Of a stretch of 46,104 bases of DNA, positions 1 through 7,389 are shown in pieces. Below the pieces are notes generated by a model. That model worked only from the letters and a program-made list of their open reading frames with translations. It was not told the origin of the DNA and did no database searches. The position numbers and the translations under genes are program-made. Each line of letters opens with the position of its first letter. The first letter of the stretch is position 1. Origin of the DNA: a virus; IMG/VR virus record IMGVR_UViG_3300021959_005813, positions 1-46,104 of that record; one strand, written 5' to 3'.

Positions 1-783
1 ATGGGAAGAACATTTGAAAGGGCAATACCTTTTATTTGTGTAGATGAAGCATTTGCAGTAGAACTTCCTTCAGTATTAAAACTGATGGAACTACCACCAG
101 CTACAACAATGCCTGTCGTTGCAGTTTATGGATTTACAGATAAGACAGGACAAAGAAAAGCAATGGACAATATTGCATCGTTCTCTACAGCTGTTACACA
201 AGGTGCAACAGAGTTATTGATAGATGCACTTAAGACAGCTGGAAACGGAAAATGGTTTAGAGTTGTTGAGAGACAAGGTATTGATAACCTTGTTAGAGAA
301 AGACAAATAATTAGGTCGGGTCGTCAAGAGATTGCAGATGCAACAGGACAAGACCCACAAGGATTACAACCCTTATTATTCGCAGGTATGATAATTGAGG
401 GGGGTATAATTGGTTATGATACAAACCTACAATCAGGTGGACGAGGAGCTCGGACATTTGGTATAGGTCTTAGTAGAATGTATCGTAAGGATGCAGTTAC
501 AGTATCAGTGAGAGCTGTATCTGTATTAACTGGTGAGGTTTTATTAAATGTCCAAACCACTAAAACTATATTATCATATGGTGGAAGTGGTGACGTATTT
601 AGGTTCTACGAACAGGGAACACAATTAATTGAATACGAAGACGGTGTGGGTAATAATGAGTCAGTGACATACGCAACTAGAGCAGCTATTGAAGCTGCAG
701 TATACGAACTGATACTCCAAGGTTCAGTAAGGGGTTATTGGAACATAGAGAGTATCGAACAAAACGGAGAGAAAAATGAATAA
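1..783 (+). CDS. csgG: CsgG-like curli secretion pore (5' end may lie outside window)
   Basis: CsgG is the outer-membrane lipoprotein that forms the nonameric pore for curli subunits (type VIII secretion). The 260 residues follow E. coli CsgG closely: VAVYGFTDKTGQRK, the FSTAVTQGATELL helix, VVERQGIDNLVRERQIIR, the IIEGGIIGYDTNLQSGGRGAR transmembrane hairpin region, and TTKTILSYGGSGDVFRF. The first base of the window is the A of an ATG. No lipobox-bearing signal peptide is visible (the only early Cys, in PFIC, fits poorly), so the true start and the acylated Cys probably lie upstream. The last 8 nt overlap the start of the curlin-repeat gene, so the two should be cotranscribed. CsgE and CsgF are not in the window. 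Family assignment is secure; the start is not. Confidence 0.92.
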   Translation: MGRTFERAIPFICVDEAFAVELPSVLKLMELPPATTMPVVAVYGFTDKTGQRKAMDNIASFSTAVTQGATELLIDALKTAGNGKWFRVVERQGIDNLVRERQIIRSGRQEIADATGQDPQGLQPLLFAGMIIEGGIIGYDTNLQSGGRGARTFGIGLSRMYRKDAVTVSVRAVSVLTGEVLLNVQTTKTILSYGGSGDVFRFYEQGTQLIEYEDGVGNNESVTYATRAAIEAAVYELILQGSVRGYWNIESIEQNGEKNE

Positions 784-1510
784 AATTTATGTTTTATTTA
801 CTACATTATTTTTTATATTAAGCACAACTCTCTCGGCACAGGCGACTGATGATAATGAAGTTAATATAACACAAAGTGGTGATACACTTTCACTTTATAT
901 TGATCAACTAGGTTATGGTAACAAAATTGGTTTGAACGATTTTTCAAGTGGTTCATCTGCTTCACCTATAACAGGTAGTAGTTTATCATTTAATATCGAT
1001 CAAATAGGTAACGAGAACTTATTATTCGGAACAGTTACAGCAGATAGTTCAACATATAATTTGTTGTTCACTGGGGACAGTAATAGTTTTGATTGGTTGA
1101 TAGGAGACACAGGTTCATCTGATTCTTCTACAATTGATTTAGATTTTACAGGAGATTCCAATATCTTTGATTTTGATCAAGGAACGTTCTTTAGTGCAGA
1201 GAGATTGGATTTTGACATTACCTTATTGGGTAGTTCAAATACTTTTGATGTGGATGTTGAGACAGACGATGTAATATGGAATTTCGATATTACAGGAAGT
1301 AGTAATAATATTAACACTCTACAAAAGGATGGAGCATATCAAGAGATTAACTTTACTCTTAGTGGAGACAGTGCTGATGTTGATATCAATCAATTATCAG
1401 GAACATGTCCTACAGGTGTTTCATCATGTAAGGGTATTATTACACTCGACATAACTTCAGACAATGCAGTTATACAGATCAATCAAAAAGACTCAGCTAA
1501 CGATAGTTAG
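776..1510 (+). CDS. Curlin-repeat secreted protein 1 (CsgA/CsgB-like)
   Basis: This is a 244-aa protein with an N-terminal signal peptide (hydrophobic core about residues 5-20, cleavage near AQA). Degenerate curlin repeats follow: VNITQSGD, YIDQLGYGNK and NIDQIGNEN match the I-x-Q-x-G-x-x-N pattern of amyloid curli subunits. The middle replaces the Q-G rungs with GDSN/GSSN turns (GDSNSF, GDSNIF, GSSNTF, GSSNNI), still compatible with stacked beta-strand-turn units. A Cys pair (C-x6-C) lies near the C-terminus, as in the second curlin gene. The ATG overlaps csgG and is preceded by a GGAGA ribosome site. It is probably exported and secreted by the CsgG-like pore; whether it is the major fibre subunit or a nucleator cannot be told. 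Confidence 0.82.
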   Translation: MNKIYVLFTTLFFILSTTLSAQATDDNEVNITQSGDTLSLYIDQLGYGNKIGLNDFSSGSSASPITGSSLSFNIDQIGNENLLFGTVTADSSTYNLLFTGDSNSFDWLIGDTGSSDSSTIDLDFTGDSNIFDFDQGTFFSAERLDFDITLLGSSNTFDVDVETDDVIWNFDITGSSNNINTLQKDGAYQEINFTLSGDSADVDINQLSGTCPTGVSSCKGIITLDITSDNAVIQINQKDSANDS

Positions 1511-2606
1511 TGTTCTCTTCTCCTTTGGGTGTTTTGCAAACGACCCCATTGGAGAAGTAGAAGAGTTTACGGGAATAGGTGCATTACTACGTAGTGGTGA
1601 AACCATAGAGAGTAACACTGGAACAGATGTGGCTCTTTATGATGAAGCTAAGACGGGTAATGGACGTATGTTAATTCGTTTTTTGGATGATGAAGAACTT
1701 GCACTCACTGAAAACACTTATGCATATATTGACGAGGCATACTATGACCCTGACCCATCTTTATCAAGAATGTCTATACAGATGGTTAGAGGAACAGCTA
1801 GATTTGCATCAGGTCAGGGTGCAAAGATACGTAAGGCAAATATTAATGTGCAAACACCAACTGCACAGATCACTATTCGTGGAACTAATTTCACCACCAC
1901 AATAGATGAATTAGGACGATCATTGATTGTTCTTTTACCCGATGAGGACGGAGTGACACCCTCAGGTGAAATTGATGTAACAAATGATTCAGGAACAGTT
2001 ACACTAACTGAAGCCTATCAAGCTACAATGGTTGCAACACTAGAGAACCCACCAACTTCTCCAGTGGTAATTCAAAATGTAACATTATCAATGATTGATA
2101 ACATGTTTATTGTGAATCCACCAACTGAAGTTCGTCAGGCTATAGAAGAACAGGCTAGGGGTGATCTCGAACAGGATTCAGGAATACTGGATGTGGACTT
2201 TTTAGAGTTTAATGAGTTAGAAGGAGATGCCCTGGCTGACACTTCAGAAAATTTAGAATACTCTGAATTAGATATTGATTTTTTAAATGTCGATTTTTTA
2301 GTAGACCTTTTGGATGTCGTAGAAGAATTAGAAAGAACTAAAGAAAGTCTACGAGATCAACAAGAAGGTCAGTCAGGTCAGGTTGCATTAGTAAATGCAT
2401 CTATAGGATTCAACTCAGACTCACAATACAATATCTTTTTAGAAGATCAATACATAGTATTCTATAGAGAAATAAACGGAAAGATACGAATAAAATTACA
2501 ACAATCAGCTAATGTGAAAATCACAACAAATGTCGAAGGTTATGTCGGAGACATTAAACTAAATGGTGGGGATGATTCAATAATCTTCATCACTCAATTC
2601 AACTAA
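1464..2606 (+). CDS. Secreted FecR-domain protein
   Basis: This 380-aa protein has a signal peptide (basic RSIKK, then a hydrophobic stretch ending near CFA). It is followed by a FecR-type domain: VRGTARFASGQGAKI and INVQTPTAQITIRGTNF are hallmark strands at about residues 108-145. Classical FecR proteins carry a cytoplasmic anti-sigma domain and a membrane helix. Here neither is present, so this is a periplasmic or secreted beta-solenoid protein rather than a sigma regulator. The middle (about residues 225-300) is acidic and rich in repeated D-F-L motifs (VDFLEF, DIDFLNVDFLVD). The start overlaps the curlin gene by 47 nt and is chosen because it supplies the signal peptide. Its place between two curlin genes suggests an assembly, anchoring or accessory fibre role (inference). 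Confidence 0.75.
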   Translation: MQLYRSIKKTQLTIVSVLFSFGCFANDPIGEVEEFTGIGALLRSGETIESNTGTDVALYDEAKTGNGRMLIRFLDDEELALTENTYAYIDEAYYDPDPSLSRMSIQMVRGTARFASGQGAKIRKANINVQTPTAQITIRGTNFTTTIDELGRSLIVLLPDEDGVTPSGEIDVTNDSGTVTLTEAYQATMVATLENPPTSPVVIQNVTLSMIDNMFIVNPPTEVRQAIEEQARGDLEQDSGILDVDFLEFNELEGDALADTSENLEYSELDIDFLNVDFLVDLLDVVEELERTKESLRDQQEGQSGQVALVNASIGFNSDSQYNIFLEDQYIVFYREINGKIRIKLQQSANVKITTNVEGYVGDIKLNGGDDSIIFITQFN

Positions 2607-2623
2607 TAAATAAAGGATAACAT

Positions 2624-2794
2624 ATGAAAATATTTTTAGATATAACTGCATGGCTTACAAAATTTTTTGATTGGCATGAAAGACGATGTTGGTCTTTTGC
2701 AAATATGTTCAAACTAGATTGGTATGCAATGTGGTGGATTGCATTTTTTGAGGGCATAGTGTTTACACTAATATGGACATGGATTTTAAGTTAA
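2624..2794 (+). CDS. Small membrane protein, 56 aa
   Basis: This short ORF is preceded by a good ribosome site (AAAGGA, 7 nt before the ATG). The 56-residue product is rich in Trp (WLTKFFDWHERR, then WYAMWWIAFFEG), and its last 25 residues form one clear membrane helix ending TWILS. It overlaps the start of the second curlin gene by 22 nt, as is usual in this operon. I do not recognise a family. Its position between the FecR-like and curlin genes suggests an inner-membrane accessory of the curli cassette, but only by association. Confidence 0.6.
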   Translation: MKIFLDITAWLTKFFDWHERRCWSFANMFKLDWYAMWWIAFFEGIVFTLIWTWILS

Positions 2795-3498
2795 AAAGAG
2801 ATACTTCACTTCTATGTGTAGGATTTATTATTCTACTCTCATATTGTTCGCTTGCATTTGCAGACAACGAAATTACCATCGATCAAACTGGTGGGGATAA
2901 CTTCGAACTTACTGTTGACCAAATCGGTGTTAAAAACAAAATTAAAATGTATGATGCATACTCATATGTCAATGGTGCAGATATATCATTGTATTTTTAT
3001 CAACACAATGATGGAACATATCAAAACACCATAGACCTATGGCACTTAGATGGAACCAACAACACTATTCGATGGGGACAAGGTGGTAAGTTGGATGATG
3101 CAGCTGACACCACATTTTACTACGATGGGAATGAAAGTGGTGGTCACTATGCTAATTTTGATATACACGGAAACTATAACAATATTGTAGGTTGGCAGGC
3201 AAACTCAGGTTCAGGAGCTCACACATATAATCAAATGATCTTTAGTAGTTACAATGATGTCTATGTTGAGCAAAGAGGTAATGGTGATAAAACGATTAGT
3301 CTTACCACATACAATGACTACAATGACATTCAACTAATTCAAAAAGGAACTGGACACACTGCATCAGTAAGTCTAAGTGGAACCGACCCTACCACCTTGA
3401 ATCTACTACAACAGGGTTCAACATCACAATCTTACTCACTCTCACAAAACTGTGCTACAGTTGGTGGTTGTTCAGTTACAGTTACACAAGGACAATAA
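2773..3498 (+). CDS. Curlin-repeat secreted protein 2 (CsgA/CsgB-like)
   Basis: This 241-aa protein has a signal peptide ending near LAFA-DNE. The first repeats are canonical curlin rungs (ITIDQTGGDN, LTVDQIGVKN). They are followed by longer Asn/Gly/Tyr-rich strand-turn units (GTYQNTIDLW, GTNNTIRW, HGNYNNIVGW, SSYNDVYVEQRGNGD, NDIQLIQKGTG) and a C-terminal Cys pair (NCATVGGC) before VTVTQGQ. It is a paralog in style of the gene at 776-1510. An ATG two codons further in (2779) is an equally good start. Probably secreted through the CsgG-like pore and part of an extracellular amyloid. The aromatic-rich middle differs from E. coli CsgA and could be a binding surface. Confidence 0.8.
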   Translation: MDMDFKLKRDTSLLCVGFIILLSYCSLAFADNEITIDQTGGDNFELTVDQIGVKNKIKMYDAYSYVNGADISLYFYQHNDGTYQNTIDLWHLDGTNNTIRWGQGGKLDDAADTTFYYDGNESGGHYANFDIHGNYNNIVGWQANSGSGAHTYNQMIFSSYNDVYVEQRGNGDKTISLTTYNDYNDIQLIQKGTGHTASVSLSGTDPTTLNLLQQGSTSQSYSLSQNCATVGGCSVTVTQGQ

Positions 3499-3501
3499 CT
3501 C

Positions 3502-4122
3502 ATGCCATGTTGGAGTTACGAGAATCCGTTTTATAGTCAAAAATCTTTCAAGTTATATTATACTGAGTCATCTTTAATAGACGAAGATGGTAGAACAGTT
3601 ATGATGGATTGGGAGAAACCTGTTATGAAGAAAGCATCAGAGGTCATAACAGTAAATGGTGGTGATATCTTAAACATAGGTTTTGGTATGGGTATTGTTG
3701 ATACTTATATACAAGAAACAAATCCAAATTCTCACACCATCATTGAATCACATGAAGATGTAATTAACTACATGAAAGAAAATGGTTGGGAAGATAAATG
3801 CAATTGTGTTTATGGAAGATGGCAAGACAATCTAAATATAGGCAAGTTTGACGGAATATACTTAGATACTTGGAGAGAAGAAAGAGTTTCTCATATACCT
3901 GAGTTATTAGATAACTGTTTAAAAGTTGGTGGTGTGTTCTCAATGTGGTATCAAGATTGGGAGTTTACACAACTAAAACTCTCAGAAGATTATGAGATTT
4001 CATATACACATGTTAAAAATGATAATCTCATACCTGAGAAACAATATCAAGGTGGTGGTAAATACATAGATACAAATTTAGATATTATAGTAGTCCCTAT
4101 AGTGAAAAGAATAAAATGCTAA
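3502..4122 (+). CDS. Guanidinoacetate/arginine N-methyltransferase-like SAM enzyme
   Basis: This is a 206-aa class I SAM-dependent methyltransferase. The order VMMDWEKPVM (about residues 33-42), ILNIGFGMGIVDTYIQ (SAM-binding loop, about 55-70), HTIIESHEDV (acidic ribose-binding end of strand 2), YGRWQDNL and KFDGIYLDTW matches the guanidinoacetate N-methyltransferase/Rmt2 family point by point. Those enzymes methylate guanidino nitrogens of small molecules or protein Arg. There is no signal peptide, so it acts in the cytoplasm. It starts 3 nt after the second curlin gene and overlaps the cyclase by 7 nt, so it belongs to the same transcript. The substrate is unknown. A compatible-solute, Arg-modification or signalling role are all possible; family assignment is good, exact reaction is not. 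Confidence 0.72.
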   Translation: MPCWSYENPFYSQKSFKLYYTESSLIDEDGRTVMMDWEKPVMKKASEVITVNGGDILNIGFGMGIVDTYIQETNPNSHTIIESHEDVINYMKENGWEDKCNCVYGRWQDNLNIGKFDGIYLDTWREERVSHIPELLDNCLKVGGVFSMWYQDWEFTQLKLSEDYEISYTHVKNDNLIPEKQYQGGGKYIDTNLDIIVVPIVKRIKC

Positions 4123-5963
4123 ACGTGTATAGTTGGAAGACTGTTCTTGTAACTATTGCACTACTCTTTGGTCTCAAAGTTTGGTCACCCTATCTTGTTG
4201 AAAATATAGAGTGGAGTTGGTTTGACTATCTTCACTCAACACACGAAACAGAAAAATCAGATAATATTGTCTTAGTCAATATAGACGAAAAGGCAATAGA
4301 GAAATACGGTCAGTATCCATGGCCAAGAGATATCTACAGAGACCTACTCTTAGATTCACACTACACTAACACACATGTAGTAAACATTGTGTTTAGTGAA
4401 CCCGATAGATTTGGGGGAGATGTTGCACTTGCAGAAGGGTTAGTAAATCGATTAAGTGTTATTGCATCTGCACCAACATCACAAACTACAAAGGGTTCTG
4501 CACCTTATGTGGGAACTGCAATTGTAGGGGGTGGTAGACCTCAAGATTACATTTGGAACTTCACAGGTATCACTGCACCTATTCAAGTGTTACAAGATAA
4601 CACATACGGTGTCGGTGTTACAGTCTCAACACCACCTGTCACAGGAACACCTAACTTTGATGGAACGGTTCGTTCTGCACCACTTTTAGTTTATGCAAAC
4701 GAACAAGTATATCCGTCCATTACACTTGAAACACTTCGTGCATATTTTGATCAACCCTCTTACCAACTGAGAGTAACAGAAGGTGTCGGAGTTGAGTGGG
4801 TCAGAATGGGAAGAGAACAACCGATCACTACAACTCCAACAGGAGATGTTATGATTTCATATTGGACTGAATTTGATTCAATCTCAGCAGCTGACCTTAC
4901 AACCAGTGATCTGAAAGATAAGATTCTGATTTGGGGGTTGACAGCTGAGGGTTTGAATAATCCAGTTTCAACTCCAATGGGAGTAAAGTATCCCCACGAA
5001 GTTCAAGCCTCATTACTCCATACCGTCTTGAAAGGAGTTCAAATACAACAATCCTACTATCTTGAATTAGCATCTCTTGCTCTTCTATTGGTTTGTCTTT
5101 TAATAGTGTTGGTAGTGGTTTACACACTTCCCACAGCTGTTGCGGGGATAGTGAGTCTAAGTATTGTTGGACTTCAGGTGGGTTTAGGTTATATGAGTTT
5201 CTCTTCGTATCTCTTTCTCTTCGATACTTTCTACTCATCGATTGCCTCCTTAGTAGTGTTTGGACATGCATCCTTCAACAAATACTATGTAACGTATCAA
5301 CTCAAGGAACAAATTAGGAAGCAGTTCCAAAAGTATTTATCTCCTGATATGGTTGACCAACTTGCAAAGAATCCTGAGTTATTGAAACTTGGTGGAGACA
5401 GAAAAGAACTAACCTTTATGTTTATGGATATTTGTGGGTTTACACCAATCTCAGAACACTACAAGAATAATGATGACCCTGAGGGGTTAGTTGAATTAAT
5501 CAATAAATACTTAGACACAATGACTAAGATCATTCTCAGTCGGGGTGGAACCATAGACAAATATATGGGAGATTGCATCATGGCGTTTTGGAATGCCCCT
5601 TTAGACTGTGAAGATCATGCTCAAAAAGCAGTAGAGGCTGCAAAAGAAATTGTTCAAGCATCTGAAATACTTAATCAAGAATTCTCTGAACAAGGTCTTC
5701 CCCCTATTCGTGTTGGTATTGGTATCAACACAGGTGAATGCATTGTCGGAAACATGGGGTCAGAACTTAGATTTGACTATTCCGTCATTGGAGATGCCGT
5801 CAACCTTGCATCTAGACTCGAAGGACAGACTCGCAATTACGATGGGGTGGACGTGTTGTTATCGGAAAGAACTTATCTTGCATGTTCAGACATCTCATTT
5901 AGACGAGTCGATAAAATCAAAGTTAAAGGAAAGTCAGAAGAGATTACAGTCTTTACCATATAA
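4116..5963 (+). CDS. Membrane CHASE2 sensor - class III nucleotide cyclase
   Basis: This 615-aa protein has an N-terminal membrane helix, then a CHASE2 extracytoplasmic sensor domain (VLVNIDEKAIEKYGQYPWPRD near residue 50, characteristic). Three closely packed membrane helices follow at about 310-390, and a class III adenylate/guanylate cyclase domain occupies about 400-615. Metal ligands are present (D of FMDICGF near 437, D of YMGDCIMAF near 485). So are the purine-contacting Lys of IDKYMGD, the Asp of FDYSVIGD, and the transition-state Asn/Arg of AVNLASRLEG, so it should be active. The Lys/Asp pair favours ATP, hence cAMP. It overlaps the methyltransferase gene by 7 nt. A membrane-receptor cyclase in a phage is unusual; it could raise host cAMP and alter surface or biofilm behaviour (inference). 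Confidence 0.9.
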   Translation: MLNVYSWKTVLVTIALLFGLKVWSPYLVENIEWSWFDYLHSTHETEKSDNIVLVNIDEKAIEKYGQYPWPRDIYRDLLLDSHYTNTHVVNIVFSEPDRFGGDVALAEGLVNRLSVIASAPTSQTTKGSAPYVGTAIVGGGRPQDYIWNFTGITAPIQVLQDNTYGVGVTVSTPPVTGTPNFDGTVRSAPLLVYANEQVYPSITLETLRAYFDQPSYQLRVTEGVGVEWVRMGREQPITTTPTGDVMISYWTEFDSISAADLTTSDLKDKILIWGLTAEGLNNPVSTPMGVKYPHEVQASLLHTVLKGVQIQQSYYLELASLALLLVCLLIVLVVVYTLPTAVAGIVSLSIVGLQVGLGYMSFSSYLFLFDTFYSSIASLVVFGHASFNKYYVTYQLKEQIRKQFQKYLSPDMVDQLAKNPELLKLGGDRKELTFMFMDICGFTPISEHYKNNDDPEGLVELINKYLDTMTKIILSRGGTIDKYMGDCIMAFWNAPLDCEDHAQKAVEAAKEIVQASEILNQEFSEQGLPPIRVGIGINTGECIVGNMGSELRFDYSVIGDAVNLASRLEGQTRNYDGVDVLLSERTYLACSDISFRRVDKIKVKGKSEEITVFTI

Positions 5964-6270
5964 AGAACCTGAAATCTTCAATGAACAAACTCTTTTTTGG
6001 GTTCTGCAACTTTTAGATATTCTTACGACTATTGAGGGTATGAACTACAGTTGTGTTTATGAAACAAATCCTCTACTACCTAGAAGACCAACTACAAGAG
6101 ACCTATTAGAACACAAAGCATTATGGTTAAGTTGGATTCCAGCTGTTCAAAATGCAGGTTATCCTGATTGGATATGGAGACCTGCTAACACAATGATGAA
6201 GGGTGTAATTACAAACAATCTTCTAGTGTTAGAAAATGTAAAAAACAATCCAAATTGTAAAAAAAATTAA
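5839..6270 (+). CDS. Small membrane protein, DUF5658-like; start uncertain
   Basis: The part after the cyclase stop is clearly coding: a hydrophobic stretch LFWVLQLLDILTTIEGM followed by ETNPLLP and further membrane-like segments ending near residue NPNCKKN. L-D-x-x-T-T with a downstream (E)xNPLL is the pattern I associate with small DUF5658-type membrane proteins. The start is unresolved. An ATG at 5839 lies inside the cyclase gene, a TTG at 5650 would add a signal-like stretch but overlaps by 314 nt, and an ATG at 6040 would remove the conserved helix. No good ribosome site favours any of them. Function unknown; it ends the curli/cyclase transcript. Confidence 0.45.
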   Translation, partial: TMGWTCCYRKELILHVQTSHLDESIKSKLKESQKRLQSLPYKEPEIFNEQTLFWVLQLLDILTTIEGMNYSCVYETNPLLPRRPTTRDLLEHKALWLSWIPAVQNAGYPDWIWRPANTMMKGVITNNLLVLENVKNNPNCKKN

Positions 6271-6278
6271 AAAACCTC

Positions 6279-6308
6279 TTGAAAAATTAGTATTTGATAC
6301 TATATAAT
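6279..6308 (+). promoter_or_regulatory. sigma70-like early promoter for hsp20
   Basis: TTGAAA at 6279-6284, 18-bp spacer, TATAAT at 6303-6308, in the 96-nt gap before hsp20. The bases AAAACCTC sit just upstream of the -35, a pattern shared by several promoters in this window. It leaves a leader of about 50 nt with an AAGGAG ribosome site before the ATG. Confidence 0.65.
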
Positions 6309-6366
6309 AATAGTAGGTGCTCATGTTGAGGCCTACATTATAACTTGCTTAATAAAGGAGAAAAAA

Positions 6367-6783
6367 ATGACTATCTTTGATGATATCTATGGGAAATCAT
6401 TTCCCTTCGCAATCGGGTTCGACAGAACCTTATCCCTACTAGAAAGAGCTTCTCAAGTTCCTTCTGTAAACTACCCACCCTATAACATTGTTAAAGTAGA
6501 CGATGAAATCTATCGTGTAGAAATGGCAATTGCAGGGTTCAAGAAAGAGAATGTCTCAATCACTAAAGAGAAAGAGATATTGACTATTGAGGGTAAAGTT
6601 GAAGACAAGACTGAGACAGAGTTCGTTCATAAAGGACTTGCATCTAGAGCCTTCAAAAGATCGTTCACCCTTGCAGAAGAAATTGTTGTAGAGGGTGCAA
6701 CACTTGAGGATGGTATTCTAGTGATTACTCTTAAGAGAGTGATTCCTGAAGAAAAGAAACCTGTTTCTATCAAAATTTCTTAA
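6367..6783 (+). CDS. hsp20: Small heat-shock protein Hsp20 (IbpA-like)
   Basis: This 138-aa protein is an ATP-independent holdase chaperone of the alpha-crystallin family. The N-terminal YGKSFPFAIGFDRTLSLLE resembles IbpA. The alpha-crystallin domain runs from YNIVKVDDEIYRVEMAIAGF to LEDGILVITLKR, and a C-terminal I-x-I motif (IKI) for oligomer contacts is present. AAGGAG lies 8 nt before the ATG. Length is normal for the family. Hsp20 is a common auxiliary gene in marine T4-like phages, where it may protect folding of virion or host proteins during infection. It has its own promoter and is monocistronic or at the head of a short unit. Confidence 0.95.
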   Translation: MTIFDDIYGKSFPFAIGFDRTLSLLERASQVPSVNYPPYNIVKVDDEIYRVEMAIAGFKKENVSITKEKEILTIEGKVEDKTETEFVHKGLASRAFKRSFTLAEEIVVEGATLEDGILVITLKRVIPEEKKPVSIKIS

Positions 6784-6790
6784 AACCCTA

Positions 6791-6820
6791 TTGACGATGT
6801 GACTCTACTTGTGATATAGT
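6791..6820 (+). promoter_or_regulatory. sigma70-like early promoter for peroxiredoxin gene
   Basis: TTGACG at 6791-6796, 18-bp spacer, TATAGT at 6815-6820, directly downstream of the hsp20 stop and preceded by AAAACCCTA. The spacer resembles those of the promoters at 40289 and 41217 (ATG then TC-ACTT). Confidence 0.68.
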
Positions 6821-6852
6821 AGAGTTACATTTATTATATGATGGAGTATATT

Positions 6853-7356
6853 ATGTTTAATCCACAAATAGGAGATCGACTACCTAATGTTGTCATGCCA
6901 ACTCGTGTAGCTGGTGAATGGGTTAATCTGAACACACAGGAACAGTTTGCAGGAAAGAAAATTATCATCTTTGCACTACCTGGCGCATTTACACCAACCT
7001 GTTCTTCTTTTCAGTTACCTGGCTTTGAATCTAATTTTTCAAAGTTCCAAGAGAAAGGTATTCAGGAGATTTACTGTTTATCTGTAAATGACTCGTTTAC
7101 TATGAATGCATGGTTTGATGGTCAAGGAATCCAAAATGTTCGTCCACTACCTGATGGTAACGGAGAGTTCACACATCTAATGGGTGCAAGTGTTGAGAAA
7201 TCAAATCTTGGTTTTGGAATCCGATCATGGAGATATGCAATCGTTGTTAACGACAATGTGATTGAAAAGGTATTTGTAGAGGAAGGATTTGGTGATAACA
7301 TTGAAAACGACCCTTACGAAGTTTCATCACCTGAAAATGTTTTAAAAAACCTCTAG
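6853..7356 (+). CDS. Peroxiredoxin (Prx5-like thiol peroxidase)
   Basis: The product (167 aa) has a thioredoxin fold and reduces H2O2 or alkyl hydroperoxides. PGAFTPTCSSFQLPGF near residues 43-58 contains the P-x3-T-x2-C peroxidatic motif, and the surrounding order (IGDRLPN, KKIIIFALPGAFTPTC, YCLSVNDSFTMNAW, ...WRYAIVVND) is that of the Prx5 subfamily. ATG at 6853 is preferred over the upstream ATGs at 6838 and 6841 because GGAG at 6843-6846 is correctly spaced and the peroxiredoxin N-terminus begins there. It stands next to hsp20 with a separate promoter, which suggests a phage-borne stress pair. The reductant is not evident; the phage glutaredoxin at 39983 is a possible partner (inference). 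Confidence 0.92.
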   Translation: MFNPQIGDRLPNVVMPTRVAGEWVNLNTQEQFAGKKIIIFALPGAFTPTCSSFQLPGFESNFSKFQEKGIQEIYCLSVNDSFTMNAWFDGQGIQNVRPLPDGNGEFTHLMGASVEKSNLGFGIRSWRYAIVVNDNVIEKVFVEEGFGDNIENDPYEVSSPENVLKNL

Positions 7357-7382
7357 TATTCGCGTGCTAAATACTGTATAAT
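7353..7382 (+). promoter_or_regulatory. Early promoter of the 7-deazaguanine operon
   Basis: CTAGTA at 7353-7358, 18-bp spacer, TATAAT at 7377-7382, preceded by AAAACCT. The same CTAGTA-N18-TATAAT layout recurs before the primase gene at 34514. The -10 ends 7 nt before ATG 7390, which implies a leaderless or nearly leaderless mRNA. Confidence 0.6.
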
Positions 7383-7389
7383 GAATACT

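Noticed and set aside
4897-5271. Minus-strand reading frame of 124 codons opposite the cyclase
   Set aside because: It lies wholly opposite a coding region with intact cyclase/CHASE2 motifs, has no promoter or ribosome site, and no recognisable domain.
5650-5838. TTG start giving a signal-peptide-like extension of the DUF5658-like gene
   Set aside because: It would overlap conserved cyclase catalytic sequence by 314 nt in another frame; the hydrophobic look is probably accidental.
5941-5970. Frameshift between the cyclase and the downstream membrane gene
   Set aside because: No slippery heptamer is present at the junction and the cyclase C-terminus is complete.
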